A stretch of 64,000 bases of DNA from JAGLOK01 sp963677605 (GTDB taxonomy: Bacteria; Bacillota; Clostridia; Christensenellales; UMGS416). Made by a program: the position numbers and the translations under genes. The stretch covers positions 186,001 through 250,000 of the forward strand of contig CAXXDX010000001.1 in the NCBI GenBank assembly GCA_963677605.2, in the 5' to 3' direction. This document shows positions 41,166 to 50,132 of the stretch, piece after piece; positions within the stretch are counted from its first letter, which is position 1, and each line of letters starts with the position of its first letter. The notes under the pieces were generated by a model, which saw only the letters and a program-made list of their open reading frames with translations, searched no databases and had not been told where the DNA came from.

Positions 41166-42854
41166 TTGGCGAGTAAGAAAAAATACTTGGGCGAGATGCT
41201 GCTGGACTCAGGAGTAATCAGTACAGATCAGCTTAATGAAGCCCTTAAAATCCAAAAAGATTCTAAATACAAGCGCTTGGGTGATGTTCTCAAGGAGCTT
41301 GGTTTTATTGACGAAAAAAAGCTCATGAACGTGCTTGAAACACAGCTCGGCATTCCATTTGTCAGCCTATCTCGAATTAGAATCAATCCTGAACTAACTC
41401 AATATGTTCCTATCAACATAGCCAGACGCCATTCTTTGGTTCCTGTTAAAATTCAGGATGATACCATTCACGTTGCCATGGAAGATCCGTATAGTTTCCT
41501 TGCAATCGATGATGTCAAGATGGTTACAAAAATGCATGTTCAGCCATTGCTTGCAACCCCTGAGGAAATACACAAGGCAATTGACACACTCTATGGCAAT
41601 GAATATGCGGAAAAAGCATTGGAAGACCTCAGCCGCGAATATGATTTTGAAGAGATCGTAGCGGATATTGACCCCACCAGCGAGGAAGTCGGCAACGCTC
41701 CTATTGTACGCCTTATAAACTCCATTATCGAACAGGCTGTAAAAATCGGCGCAAGCGATATTCACATAGAACCTTTGGAAAATGAAATACGAGTCCGAAC
41801 CCGTGTTGACGGCAGAATGTCAAAAGCACTTAATGCACCGATTAATGCATTAAACAGCATAATCGCTAGAATTAAAATCATGGGTAATATGAATATTGCC
41901 GAAAAACGTGTTCCTCAGGACGGCAGAGCCGAGCTTGACATCATGGGACACAATGTTGATGTGCGTATATCAACACTTCCGACAGTACATGGTGAAAAGG
42001 CTGTTATGCGTCTTTTGGACAGATCGTCATTTTTGCGCCCTAAAGCAGAACTCGGGTTTACAGAGGAAAATCTGGAACTGTTTGATGAACTTTTGCTTAA
42101 CCCCCATGGAATAATACTTGTTACCGGTCCTACAGGTTCCGGTAAATCAACTACTCTATATACGATGCTTGATGAACTGAATCAGGAAACCGACAACATA
42201 ATAACAGTTGAAGATCCTGTTGAATATATGATGGAAGGTTTAAATCAGGTTCAGGTAAACGCAAAAGCAGGGCTTACATTCCCTTCAGCGCTTCGCTCTA
42301 TCCTGCGTCAGGACCCGGACATTATAATGGTCGGCGAAATGCGCGACAGAGAAACTGTTGAAATTGCTATCCGTGCTGCTATAACAGGGCATCTCGTTTT
42401 GTCTACAATACATACGAATGACTCCGCATCCACAGTCTCAAGGCTGGTTGATATGGGTGTTGAGCCTTTCATGCTTTCAGCATCGCTAGTTGGAATCATA
42501 GCTCAGCGGTTGGTGCGAAAAATTTGCCCAACATGCAAAAAGGAAACCATTTTATCCAGAGCAGATCTTGACTATATAGGTCTTCTTCCCGGAAGCGGCC
42601 ACAAGTTTTACCACGGCACAGGCTGCACAGCATGCAACAACACAGGTTACAAAGGACGAATCGCCGTTCACGAAGTTATGATAATTGACAGAGAATTAAG
42701 GGAAATGATATCTCTTGGCAAAACTGTTGATGAACTGAGAGACTATGCATTAAAATCAGGCATGAGTACACTGAAAAAAGAGTGTACAAGACTGCTTTTA
42801 AACGGAACGACTACAATTGACGAAGTTTATAAAGTTGCATACTCAGGCGACTGA
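41166..42854 (+). CDS. pilB: Type IV pilus extension ATPase PilB
   Basis: 562 aa, TTG start with AGGGGG 9 bases upstream. N-terminal MshEN-type domain (~1-150), the region that in other PilB/MshE proteins can bind cyclic di-GMP. Then the hexameric ATPase: GASDIHIEP (~195-203), Walker A GPTGSGKSTT (321-330), Asp box ITVEDPVEY, Walker B DIIMVGEMRD (385-394), His box (LSTIHTNDSA) and a zinc-binding Cys set (CPTC...CTAC). Powers pilin polymerisation at the membrane base. First gene of the pil operon. Confidence 0.95.
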   Translation: MASKKKYLGEMLLDSGVISTDQLNEALKIQKDSKYKRLGDVLKELGFIDEKKLMNVLETQLGIPFVSLSRIRINPELTQYVPINIARRHSLVPVKIQDDTIHVAMEDPYSFLAIDDVKMVTKMHVQPLLATPEEIHKAIDTLYGNEYAEKALEDLSREYDFEEIVADIDPTSEEVGNAPIVRLINSIIEQAVKIGASDIHIEPLENEIRVRTRVDGRMSKALNAPINALNSIIARIKIMGNMNIAEKRVPQDGRAELDIMGHNVDVRISTLPTVHGEKAVMRLLDRSSFLRPKAELGFTEENLELFDELLLNPHGIILVTGPTGSGKSTTLYTMLDELNQETDNIITVEDPVEYMMEGLNQVQVNAKAGLTFPSALRSILRQDPDIIMVGEMRDRETVEIAIRAAITGHLVLSTIHTNDSASTVSRLVDMGVEPFMLSASLVGIIAQRLVRKICPTCKKETILSRADLDYIGLLPGSGHKFYHGTGCTACNNTGYKGRIAVHEVMIIDRELREMISLGKTVDELRDYALKSGMSTLKKECTRLLLNGTTTIDEVYKVAYSGD

Positions 42855-42881
42855 CAATTATAGATATAAACGAGGATTATA

Positions 42882-43937
42882 ATGGATATACATGAACTTC
42901 TAAAAAAGAGTGCGGATTTAGGCGCATCTGATTTACATATAACAGTAGGCATACCTCCGGTTTCCAGAATCCACGGACACCTTCAATATCTTTCGGATGA
43001 GAGACTGTCCCCGGCTGCAACCAAAGAGTTTGTTTACAGCATATTAAAAGAAGAACAGCGTGAGCTTCTGGAAGAACGCGGCGAGCTGGATTTTTCCATC
43101 TCCGTTTTCGGTATGTACAGATACAGAGTTAACGCATATAAACAAAGAAACTCCTATGCCGCAGCAATGAGACTTGTTGAAGGAAAAGTTTTAAGCTTCC
43201 AACAGCTGGGCCTTCCCCATGTTTTAAATGATTTTTGCACGAAAAACCGCGGTCTTGTGCTTGTTACAGGCCCCACAGGTTCGGGTAAATCAACAACGCT
43301 TGCTGCAATGATTGACGTTATGAATACAAACAGGGATGAACATATCCTGACACTTGAAGATCCTATTGAGTATTTACATAAACACAAAAAGAGCATTGTA
43401 AACCAAAGAGAAATAGGAAACGATTCAAAATCATATTCAAACGCGCTGCGTGCTGCACTGCGTCAGGATCCGGACATTATTTTAATCGGTGAGATGCGCG
43501 ACCTTGAAACAATATCTATCGCATTAACCGCAGCAGAAACCGGACATCTGGTGCTTTCAACACTGCACACAGTCGGCGCGGCTAAAACCATAGACAGAAT
43601 TATTGACGTTTTCCCTCCCCATCAGCAGCAGCAGATTAGAACACAGCTTTCTATGACTCTTGTAGGAGTTATCTCCCAGCAGCTCATTCCACGCTCAGAT
43701 AAAAAAGGACGTCTTGCTGCGATTGAGATAATGATGGCGAATCCCGCTATAAGAAACCTTATACGCGAAGGTAAAACGCCTCAGATTAATAACGTTATAA
43801 TGACATCGGCAAGACAGGGCATGGTAACTATGGATAATGCAATAGCAGAGCTGTATCAGGGAGGAAAGATAACTCTTGATGACGCAATGATGTATTGTGT
43901 TGATTATGATTACCTGAAAAGGCTTCTGCGTATTTAA
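42882..43937 (+). CDS. pilT: Type IV pilus retraction ATPase PilT
   Basis: 351 aa, typical length. N-terminal PAS-like domain with GASDLHITVG, Walker A GPTGSGKSTT (130-139), LEDPIEYLH, Walker B DIILIGEMRD, His box (LSTLHT) and the C-terminal AIRNLIREGKT element that PilT needs for retraction. Its presence predicts a retractable pilus and therefore twitching or DNA uptake. Follows pilB by 27 bases; RBS GAGGA before the ATG. Confidence 0.95.
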   Translation: MDIHELLKKSADLGASDLHITVGIPPVSRIHGHLQYLSDERLSPAATKEFVYSILKEEQRELLEERGELDFSISVFGMYRYRVNAYKQRNSYAAAMRLVEGKVLSFQQLGLPHVLNDFCTKNRGLVLVTGPTGSGKSTTLAAMIDVMNTNRDEHILTLEDPIEYLHKHKKSIVNQREIGNDSKSYSNALRAALRQDPDIILIGEMRDLETISIALTAAETGHLVLSTLHTVGAAKTIDRIIDVFPPHQQQQIRTQLSMTLVGVISQQLIPRSDKKGRLAAIEIMMANPAIRNLIREGKTPQINNVIMTSARQGMVTMDNAIAELYQGGKITLDDAMMYCVDYDYLKRLLRI

Positions 43938-43971
43938 AACAAAGCAACTTAATCACTGAAGGAGGCATTTA

Positions 43972-45177
43972 ATGCCCAAGTATCAATATAAAGCATCCAA
44001 TATTACAGGACAACAGATTGAAGGAGTTTATGAAGCAAACGATGAAACATCTGTACGCGGCATGCTTCGCGAAAAATCTTTTTATCCTATCGAAATTAAT
44101 GTAGTTCAGGAAGGCGCAGGTTCAAAGGAGCTAAAGCTTTTTTCTAAAATACCAGTTAAAGTTCTTACAATCTTCTGCCAGCAGTTCGGAGCGATACTTA
44201 AAGCCGGTGTACCGCTTACACAAGGGCTAAATATAATGCAGACTCAGACAGAAAATAAAAACTTAAGAAAAGTTCTTGAAGATGTTTTTGAAAAAGTTCA
44301 GGTCGGACGTTCTTTGTCGGAATCATTTCGCGATCATGACGATAAGTTCCCCACTATGTTTTTTTCAATCCTGGAAGCTGGTGAAATGTCCGGTACATTG
44401 GATGATTCTTTTGAACGTATGGGAGCAAACTTTGAAAAAGATTACAAGCTTCAAAATAAAATAAAAAATGCTCTGACATATCCTGTAGTTGTAGGAATTG
44501 TTGCAATAATTGTTGTAATATATCTGCTTGCTGAAGTCGTGCCAACATTCGTCGGTATATTTGAAAGTGCAGGAAGCGCCTTGCCGGCAGTTACACAACT
44601 GCTAATTAATATGAGTGATTTCGTAAGAAACAACTACCTGCTTCTCGCCGGTATTGTTTTGCTTGTTGTGGTCTCTTTGAGGGTTATTTTAAAAACTCAT
44701 GCAGGACGATTTGAGTGGGATAAAACAAAACTAAAACTTCCGGTATTCGGCAAACTCATAAAAAAGATTGTGGCAGCACGTTTCACACGTACACTGTGTA
44801 CGCTGTTTTCCGCCGGCGTTCCGCTTACAGTATCAATTGAGGTAACATCCCGCTCGGTAAACAACCTTTATATCGAAGAAGGATTAATGGAAGTTGCAGA
44901 CAACATTAAGCAGGGCCGAGCACTTGCCGACACGCTGGAAGAGCTTGATGTATTCCCCGCAATGGTATACCACATGACTCGTGTGGGAGAAGAATCAGGA
45001 ACGCTTGAGGACATGCTTGAGCGCACATCGGACTATTATACAGATGAAGCAAATGACGCAATCACCCGAATGATGTCTATGCTTGAGCCGCTTATAATCG
45101 TGCTTCTGGGCGGAATGGTACTGTTTATAGTTGTTTCAATACTGCTTCCAATGTTCCAGATGATGAATATTATGTAG
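43972..45177 (+). CDS. pilC: Type IV pilus inner-membrane platform PilC
   Basis: 401 aa. Two repeats of the GspF fold (~65-190 and ~268-392), each with a cytoplasmic helical bundle followed by membrane helices; marks include FCQQFGAILKAGVPL and FTRTLCTLFSAGVPL at equivalent places, and GEMSGTLDD/GEESGTLED. Three membrane helices. It links the ATPases to the growing pilus. GGAGG lies before the ATG. 34 bases after pilT. Confidence 0.95.
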   Translation: MPKYQYKASNITGQQIEGVYEANDETSVRGMLREKSFYPIEINVVQEGAGSKELKLFSKIPVKVLTIFCQQFGAILKAGVPLTQGLNIMQTQTENKNLRKVLEDVFEKVQVGRSLSESFRDHDDKFPTMFFSILEAGEMSGTLDDSFERMGANFEKDYKLQNKIKNALTYPVVVGIVAIIVVIYLLAEVVPTFVGIFESAGSALPAVTQLLINMSDFVRNNYLLLAGIVLLVVVSLRVILKTHAGRFEWDKTKLKLPVFGKLIKKIVAARFTRTLCTLFSAGVPLTVSIEVTSRSVNNLYIEEGLMEVADNIKQGRALADTLEELDVFPAMVYHMTRVGEESGTLEDMLERTSDYYTDEANDAITRMMSMLEPLIIVLLGGMVLFIVVSILLPMFQMMNIM

Positions 45178-45293
45178 AATAGTAAAATATTTGCTCCTAT
45201 TTAGTAAAAATTAAGCAAAAATAAATAAATTTTATTAAATTGTGTTTAAACCTGTTTATCATGGTTTATATACTCCGTGTAAATAACTAACGT

Positions 45294-45340
45294 TATATGT
45301 TAATAATCATATATGTTAAAAGCTAAATATATGATATAAT
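45294..45340 (+). promoter_or_regulatory. pilA upstream region: direct repeats and -10 box
   Basis: Two copies of TATATGTTAA at 45294-45303 and 45310-45319, 16 bases apart, followed by TATAAT at 45335-45340. There is no good -35, and the second copy covers its place, so an activator site is plausible. The pilA start is 53 bases downstream of the -10. Confidence 0.45.
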
Positions 45341-45393
45341 ATAGATGATATTTGTTGTTTACAAAAGCAATAATAATTATATAGGAGTGTATT

Positions 45394-45735
45394 ATGATTA
45401 AGAAAATTAAAAAGAACAAGAAGGGTTTCACACTAATTGAACTCATCGTCGTTATAGCAATTATAGCTATACTTGCGGCAGTCGCAATCCCCAACTATAT
45501 CGCAGTTCAAAACAGAGCTGAAGAAGCTACAGCAAGAGGTAACGCTGCAGTTGTAGCACAAGCAATAAATACACACAACGCATTGTCAGACACATTGATA
45601 GTTGCTGTTCCTGCATATGCAGACCTTGCTACTTTGGTAGTGCCGGTAACTATGACAGCTGACGACTATGCAGATGCTGATGATTATCTGAATGTTGACG
45701 CAAGCGGAAACGCTACTGTATCCCCTGCATCATAA
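45394..45735 (+). CDS. pilA: Major type IV pilin PilA
   Basis: 113 aa. Basic leader of 11 residues, cleavage at G11-F12 and the hallmark Glu at mature position 5 (GFTLIELIVVIAIIAILAA). The mature protein is only 102 residues, small for a pilin; the globular part is Ala/Val/Asp-rich with no Cys, so no disulphide loop. Own promoter-like region upstream and a strong terminator at once downstream, so it can be made in excess of the assembly proteins. AGGAG lies before the ATG. Confidence 0.9.
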   Translation: MIKKIKKNKKGFTLIELIVVIAIIAILAAVAIPNYIAVQNRAEEATARGNAAVVAQAINTHNALSDTLIVAVPAYADLATLVVPVTMTADDYADADDYLNVDASGNATVSPAS

Positions 45736-45750
45736 TAACTGGAAGATCAA

Positions 45751-45784
45751 GGGGCATTTGTTGAATCAAATGCCTCTTTTTTTC
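45751..45784 (+). terminator. Attenuating terminator after pilA
   Basis: GGGGCATTTG (45751-45760), 6-base loop, CAAATGCCTC (45767-45776, one wobble), then eight T. Since the operon continues into pilD, this probably lowers read-through and keeps pilin mRNA high relative to downstream genes. Confidence 0.85.
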
Positions 45785-45806
45785 TACTAAGGTATATTGA
45801 GGTAAT

Positions 45807-46631
45807 ATGGAATTTCTGATAATTATTACAATCTTCCTATTCGGGCTTATAATCGGTTCATTTCTGAATGTGTGTATCTATAGAATACCCGCAGGCTTGT
45901 CGATAGTATCACCGCCATCAAGGTGCCCGAACTGCGAAACAAGGCTTAAGCCTCTTGACCTCGTTCCTGTTTTGTCATGGCTTTTCCTTAAAGGAAAATG
46001 CAGGCACTGCGGAAACAAAATCTCTCCCAGATATATGCTGGTGGAGCTATTGTGCGGTCTATTGTTTCTTGGAGTATACTTAATTGTCGGATTAAACCTA
46101 TATCTTTTAGCCGCATTGACTTTAACTGCTCTTTTAATCACTGTGACGTTTATTGATATAGACACACAAACTATACCAAACGGACTTATGATTTTCGGAG
46201 CAATAGCAGGAGTATTGTTTGTTGCGACAAACATTGTACCGGGAGCAAAGGAAGGATATCTCAGCAATGTTTTGGACGCATTTTATGGAGCGCTCGTAGG
46301 ATTTACTCCCCTGCTTCTTATAAACATCGGTGCAAAGATAATTGCAAAAAAAGACGGCATGGGCGGTGGAGACATGAAGCTCATGGCGGTTGTGGGTTTG
46401 TTTTTAGGGTTAAAACTTACTATAGCAGCACTTATAATAGGAGTATATCTCGGCGGTGTTGCCGGAGCTGTTATACTGATTTCTGCAAGAGTTAAAGCCA
46501 AAAAGCAGGATGAAGAAAATGAAAGTAATGGACATTATATGGCGTTCGGGCCGTTTCTTGCAGCAGGAAGCCTGCTAGCAATGCTGTTTGGCAGCCAGCT
46601 TATAGGTTGGTATATGGCGCTTATAATGTAA
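45807..46631 (+). CDS. pilD: Prepilin peptidase PilD
   Basis: 274 aa membrane protease. Cytoplasmic loop with zinc Cys pairs Cys40-x2-Cys43 and Cys65-x2-Cys68, and the two catalytic Asp: one in VTFIDIDTQTIPN and one in GGGDMKLMA. Seven or eight helices. Cleaves and methylates the pilins of this operon. GAGG precedes the ATG. Confidence 0.95.
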   Translation: MEFLIIITIFLFGLIIGSFLNVCIYRIPAGLSIVSPPSRCPNCETRLKPLDLVPVLSWLFLKGKCRHCGNKISPRYMLVELLCGLLFLGVYLIVGLNLYLLAALTLTALLITVTFIDIDTQTIPNGLMIFGAIAGVLFVATNIVPGAKEGYLSNVLDAFYGALVGFTPLLLINIGAKIIAKKDGMGGGDMKLMAVVGLFLGLKLTIAALIIGVYLGGVAGAVILISARVKAKKQDEENESNGHYMAFGPFLAAGSLLAMLFGSQLIGWYMALIM

Positions 46632-46646
46632 TAATCGGGTGATAAC

Positions 46647-47489
46647 ATGAGAGGGTTGAAAAATCATAAAATAAGAATTGATTTTTCTTTATTGAAAAAC
46701 AAAAATGGCTTCACGCTTCTTGAAGTCATAATAAGTTTAGTCATTTTAACGATTATTATAACTCCGATACTCGCAGTTTTCACATCAGCCGCGCAGACAA
46801 CCATAGTTTCTCAGGATCTGCTTGACGGCGCATACATAGCGCAGCAGGTATATGAAAATCTCGTTGCTGATGATTACGACACTCTTCTGGCCACCTCATC
46901 GGCAAAAGTACTGTACGATTCCGACGGTGACGGTACAGATGACTGTTACATTCAAAGAAATATCTATCCGGACGGAGTATACTCGGACTTAACTACAACA
47001 GACAGCCCGTCATATCTCCATATAAACGTTATCGGCGAGCAGATAAAGATTATCGGCTCAAGCGGAACAGACGACACTTCAAACTCCGGTACACAAACAG
47101 TGCCTATGGGCGATATTACAGTAAGCAATTCTTCATCGTCACAGATGGTAACCGTACAGGTAGGCATACAGTCTGCAATGACATTTACAAAAAAGTATGC
47201 ATCCTGTCCACTGGTAGTAATAGTAAACTTAAGTCAGAAAAGAGTTAATACCCAAGCGATTTCAATGACATTATATGGTGACACGATAAATACTCATGTC
47301 ATAGAATACGCAAGAAAGTCAAATTATCAAGACTTCTCCTGCGCACAGCTGATAGAATCAAACATCTACTACGGAGTCAACGATCACAGCACAACACTTC
47401 TACATTCTGTAGTTCAGGTTTTTGACATAAACGACAACACGCAAAGGATAGGTTTTGTGGAAGGCACTTTTGAAGTGAGCCTTTCTTAG
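46647..47489 (+). CDS. Minor pilin, PilV-like
   Basis: 280 aa. Long leader of 21 residues, cleavage G21-F22, Glu26 at mature +5 (GFTLLEVIISLVILTIIITPIL). The globular domain (~60-280) is beta-rich with Ser/Thr runs (SNSSSSQMVTVQVG). Much larger than the major pilin, as usual for tip minor pilins. Sits 15 bases after pilD. Confidence 0.8.
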   Translation: MRGLKNHKIRIDFSLLKNKNGFTLLEVIISLVILTIIITPILAVFTSAAQTTIVSQDLLDGAYIAQQVYENLVADDYDTLLATSSAKVLYDSDGDGTDDCYIQRNIYPDGVYSDLTTTDSPSYLHINVIGEQIKIIGSSGTDDTSNSGTQTVPMGDITVSNSSSSQMVTVQVGIQSAMTFTKKYASCPLVVIVNLSQKRVNTQAISMTLYGDTINTHVIEYARKSNYQDFSCAQLIESNIYYGVNDHSTTLLHSVVQVFDINDNTQRIGFVEGTFEVSLS

Positions 47490-47501
47490 GAGGCGACTGA
47501 T

Positions 47502-47951
47502 ATGAAAAACAACAAAGGACTAACACTGGTTGAGCTTTTGATTGCAGCTATGATTTTTGGCACAGTCATTACTCTTGCCGGAACAATGTTTGTATCAGGC
47601 TTCAAAAATTATGAAAAAGTCAGCGGAATTATGACAGGCCAGGCAAACACAAGGTTTGTTATGTACGAAATATCAAAGTATCTGAGAAATGCAGACCAAT
47701 CTGATGTCTCTGTCAGTGAAAGCAACACTTCAATAACTATTGGAGATGTAACGATATATTATACAAGCGATGATTTAACAGTCAGCCGACAGCAATCTGG
47801 AATAACTACAGTAATCGGAAGAAATATCACGAATTTTAGCGTTTCTGTATCAGGTGATACAGTTAACTACTCAATAAGATCCACAGAAGACTCTTCCGAA
47901 CTCAACTCTTCTATAACAATAAAGGCGTTTGAAAGACCTTCGCCACCATGA
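47502..47951 (+). CDS. Minor pilin, PilW-like
   Basis: 149 aa. Short leader, cleavage G6-L7, Glu11 at mature +5 (GLTLVELLIAAMIFGTVITL). Region ~40-60 (TGQANTRFVMYEISKYLRNAD) matches the PilW/PilJ group of minor pilins. Placed between the PilV-like and PilX-like genes as in other pilus operons. GGAGGCGA before the ATG. Confidence 0.8.
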   Translation: MKNNKGLTLVELLIAAMIFGTVITLAGTMFVSGFKNYEKVSGIMTGQANTRFVMYEISKYLRNADQSDVSVSESNTSITIGDVTIYYTSDDLTVSRQQSGITTVIGRNITNFSVSVSGDTVNYSIRSTEDSSELNSSITIKAFERPSPP

Positions 47952-47981
47952 TGATGCATATAAAAACATGGATGTGATTAT

Positions 47982-50054
47982 ATGAAAAAAGATATTGTTA
48001 AAAACAATAAAGGCTCTGCTCTTCTTACAGCTATTGCAGTAATGACTGTTGTGGTAGTAATCGCAATGGGCAGCATAGCCACAGCAGCCAACAATATGAA
48101 ACTCTCAAAAACCGTAACTGAAAATGAGCGCTCATATTATGCTGCAGAAAACGCAACACAGCTTGCAATTTCAACTATTAAAGATGAAGTTACGAAATAT
48201 TATATGCAAATGGGCCAAAGCGATTCATACAGCTCATACTTAGCTTTATATAATAATTTCTTCACATATTTAGGATCGCGTTTTTTGGGAGAAGGCTCCA
48301 TACTGAATGATCCTGATTTTGTTCAAAACGAGCTTGACGGGACAACCTCTCTGGTATGTTCGATGACCACACCCACCATGCAGCCCAGCGGATATAGCGG
48401 TGTAACCTTCACCGTATCCAGCACAACCGTGATAGACGGTGTTCCGAGAACTGTTGTCGGCACTTTAAATGTCGAAGCAGCTCCTGTTAAGTTCCAATAT
48501 ACTACGGCTCCAATTTTGACAGACGAAGTATTGATTTTAGGCGGAGATATTGACGTCAGCCGCGAAGACAATGAAAACAAACTTACAATTGAAGGCGACG
48601 GACGTATTGCAGGAACCGTATCCGACCAAACATCAACTTTCTCAAACGGAAATCTCTCTACATATGATTATACTGTGGAAGAAGATCTTATATGGAAACT
48701 TTTCTGGGATCAGTTTGATAAAACAGTAGCAGATCCTTATCTTGCCCCTGTAATAAACCTTTCAGGCGGAGTTGCACAGGATCTTGTCAGCAACGGATAC
48801 GAATTCCATGGTGACACTGTTTACGATACAGCCAATGTTGTAACTAAAAACATATACTGCGATGGTAATCTTACTATCAAAAACATAGACGTAATCAACT
48901 CACAGATATACGCAACAGGCGATGTTTATATAATCGATGAGGATCAGGGTATCCAAAACAACACAATATACGGCACAAATATCCGTGCAGGCGGTGATAT
49001 ATACATCGAGCTGGCTGACATAGTAAACAATCAAAACAACCGCAGGTACTACACTGCAGGCGGTGATATCATACTTAAAATCGGCAAATATGTTGATAAA
49101 AAAGATGGTTCAATAGAGTTCGGAAGCTTCAAAGCCGGCGGCAACATATACGTATCTTCCCTTACCGATAACTACAACGACAATCTTATAGACTGCCAGT
49201 TCTATGCAAACGGAAATATTACAACAGGAACTCCGGGAGGGCCGATTGACCCGACTATTGAAAACATTGCTCACTGTACCTTCGAAACAGCATATGGAGA
49301 TATTACGCTGCATACTGCAACAATGCACTCATCCTCAAAGGTTTACAGCGGAGGAAATGTAATTCTTGCAAACAAAGGCGTATCCGATTCTGAAGTTTTC
49401 TCAGAAGGCTATATACACTTTGACGGAACTGCATGGTACACATACGGCGATTTATCATTTAGATCATTTAACACAAAATATTGTGCGCATGGCGACTTAA
49501 TAATCGAGCACGCAAACTTTGACAGCTGTTATTTCTACACAGGCGGTACAATGTATATCGTAATGACATCAGGAAACAGCATTATAAACTGCATTATGTA
49601 TGCAGAAGATGACGTTATTTACGCCAACGACTGGAACGGATTCATGGATACCATGGTTTCAACACTTGTCTACACCAACAGTGACTTCTATTTCTCGGGA
49701 CGCGGAACTGAACTTACATACACAGGAACCGGTATATCAAAGGCTGCCGGTATGCAGCTTATGGCACTTGGGAATATATATTCATTTGAAACTGATGATA
49801 CTGAATCCGAAGGCTACTGGGGTACATATAACAAACCTGAGCTTGATATCCTACGTTTTGGTGATGAAGGAACATCCGATGACCTTATGAACACACAGGT
49901 TATTAAAGACAACATAGGTCTGCCTGATGACAGCCTCGGAATACTCGCGGATGTTTTATACAGCGTAGGTTTTGAACACTACCTGCCTGAGCCTATCATA
50001 AAGCTCCCGCTATATACGGAAGTTTTTACAAGCGAAACTATAAAAGACCAGTAA
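47982..50054 (+). CDS. Giant PilX-like minor pilin with repeat-rich passenger domain
   Basis: 690 aa. Leader ends at G11-S12; a hydrophobic helix (~12-33) is followed by ENERSYYAAENATQLA (47-62), the PilX N-terminal signature. Mature +5 is Thr16, not Glu, as in GspK-type tip pilins. Residues ~170-640 consist of irregular repeats of 20-25 residues built as short beta strands with Gly turns (GGDIYIE, AGGNIYVS, ANGNITTG, GGNVILAN, HGDLIIEHA, GGTMYIVM), pointing to a right-handed beta-solenoid. Ordinary PilX is ~170 aa. It likely sits at the pilus tip and carries an adhesin. Paralogue follows at 50133. Confidence 0.75.
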   Translation: MKKDIVKNNKGSALLTAIAVMTVVVVIAMGSIATAANNMKLSKTVTENERSYYAAENATQLAISTIKDEVTKYYMQMGQSDSYSSYLALYNNFFTYLGSRFLGEGSILNDPDFVQNELDGTTSLVCSMTTPTMQPSGYSGVTFTVSSTTVIDGVPRTVVGTLNVEAAPVKFQYTTAPILTDEVLILGGDIDVSREDNENKLTIEGDGRIAGTVSDQTSTFSNGNLSTYDYTVEEDLIWKLFWDQFDKTVADPYLAPVINLSGGVAQDLVSNGYEFHGDTVYDTANVVTKNIYCDGNLTIKNIDVINSQIYATGDVYIIDEDQGIQNNTIYGTNIRAGGDIYIELADIVNNQNNRRYYTAGGDIILKIGKYVDKKDGSIEFGSFKAGGNIYVSSLTDNYNDNLIDCQFYANGNITTGTPGGPIDPTIENIAHCTFETAYGDITLHTATMHSSSKVYSGGNVILANKGVSDSEVFSEGYIHFDGTAWYTYGDLSFRSFNTKYCAHGDLIIEHANFDSCYFYTGGTMYIVMTSGNSIINCIMYAEDDVIYANDWNGFMDTMVSTLVYTNSDFYFSGRGTELTYTGTGISKAAGMQLMALGNIYSFETDDTESEGYWGTYNKPELDILRFGDEGTSDDLMNTQVIKDNIGLPDDSLGILADVLYSVGFEHYLPEPIIKLPLYTEVFTSETIKDQ

Positions 50055-50091
50055 ATACTTACCTTTGACTAATATAAAAAGTAAGTATAAT
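50055..50091 (+). promoter_or_regulatory. Inverted repeat and possible promoter between the two PilX-like genes
   Basis: ATACTTAC (50055-50062) and GTAAGTAT (50081-50088) are complementary across 18 bases; TTGACT at 50065-50070 and TATAAT at 50086-50091 lie within, spacer 15. Either a weak internal promoter or a hairpin. Confidence 0.3.
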
Positions 50092-50132
50092 ATAGAAAAG
50101 ATATAATTTAAAACTTTGGGACACGGTGAATT

